A DNA stretch of 5,519 bases from the NCBI GenBank assembly GCA_028274925.1, contig JAQCNR010000169.1:1-5519 (forward strand). The letters run 5' to 3'. The notes beneath the pieces were generated by a model. The model had not been told where the DNA came from and did not search any database. It saw nothing but the letters and a program-made list of their open reading frames with translations. Positions 5,367 through 5,519 of the stretch are shown one piece after another. This DNA comes from Halovenus sp. GTDB taxonomy: Archaea > Halobacteriota > Halobacteria > Halobacteriales > Haloarculaceae. A program made the position numbers and the translations under genes. Numbering within the stretch: position 1 is the stretch's first letter; each line of letters starts with the position of its first letter.

Positions 5367-5519
5367 ATGACGGAGTATTTCGAGATTCACGACCGCGATA
5401 GCGCTGCCAGACTCGGTGAACTCCGTCTTGCGGACTCCCTGGTTACGCCGGGGCTTGTCGATGACGTGATTCAGGACGCCGGCAGCCAGTGGACACCCGG
5501 CGAGGCTGACGTTGACGGC
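5367..5519 (+). CDS. arcS: Probable archaeosine synthase ArcS/TgtA2 (N-terminus only)
   Basis: 51 codons are visible before the right edge and the frame stays open. The start 'MTEYFEIHDRDSAARLGELRLAD' followed by 'VTPGLVDDV' resembles the N-terminus of haloarchaeal TgtA2/ArcS, a paralogue of tRNA-guanine transglycosylase. ArcS converts preQ0 at position 15 of tRNA toward archaeosine, a step after the transglycosylase TgtA. The identification rests on a short N-terminal segment remembered from family patterns. The catalytic region is outside the window, so a related TGT-family protein is possible. The start is supported by a strong Shine-Dalgarno sequence at 5355-5362. No in-frame ATG or GTG lies between the rps7 stop and 5367. 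Its place after rps12-rps7 fits a translation-related gene cluster. Confidence 0.7.
   Translation, partial: MTEYFEIHDRDSAARLGELRLADSLVTPGLVDDVIQDAGSQWTPGEADVDG

Noticed and set aside
4602..5390. 262-codon minus-strand frame opposite rps7
   Set aside because: Long antisense frames are common opposite GC-rich haloarchaeal genes. The + strand encodes an unmistakable S7, and the antisense product resembles nothing known.

Overview
The window is from a haloarchaeon (class Halobacteria). The proteins are acidic and the coding DNA is GC-rich. Ribosomal proteins S12 and S7 are of archaeal type, and S7 has an acidic N-terminal extension. Two genes start about 22-30 nt after a TATA-like box, the leaderless arrangement common in haloarchaea. 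The genus cannot be fixed from this sequence. All recognised genes lie on the + strand.

Layout. (1) 3-683: C-terminal part of an unrecognised membrane protein that runs off the left edge, with a soluble domain resembling a bacterial PH (bPH) domain between hydrophobic segments. (2) 821-1972: a complete thiolase (acetyl-CoA C-acyltransferase type) with its catalytic Cys/His/Cys residues, behind a TATA box. (3) 1973-2253: an intergenic region with no convincing gene but dense secondary structure. It holds a terminator-like hairpin with a T run, then three hairpins whose 11-nt loops share TCGC-NN-CGCTC (one on the opposite strand) while their stems differ. The array lies between two exact 20-bp direct repeats, the first being the 3' end of the thiolase gene. 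(4) 2254-3417: a soluble GAF-type sensor histidine kinase with no response regulator in view. (5) 3543-4130: a DoxX/DoxD-like four-helix membrane protein behind an AT-rich promoter. (6) 4232-5267: rps12 and rps7, one base apart, behind their own promoter. (7) 5367-end: the N-terminus of a protein most like archaeosine synthase ArcS/TgtA2 (tRNA modification), cut by the right edge.

The left half is metabolic and sensory accessory sequence without a shared pathway. The right half is translation-related: two small-subunit ribosomal proteins, then a likely tRNA-modification gene. rps12-rps7 here is not next to nusA or rpo genes on the left, nor EF-2 on the right, as it is in several well-known haloarchaeal genomes.

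No CRISPR array, transposase, rRNA or tRNA gene was seen. The least explained part is the hairpin array at 1981-2130 and its direct-repeat flanks.
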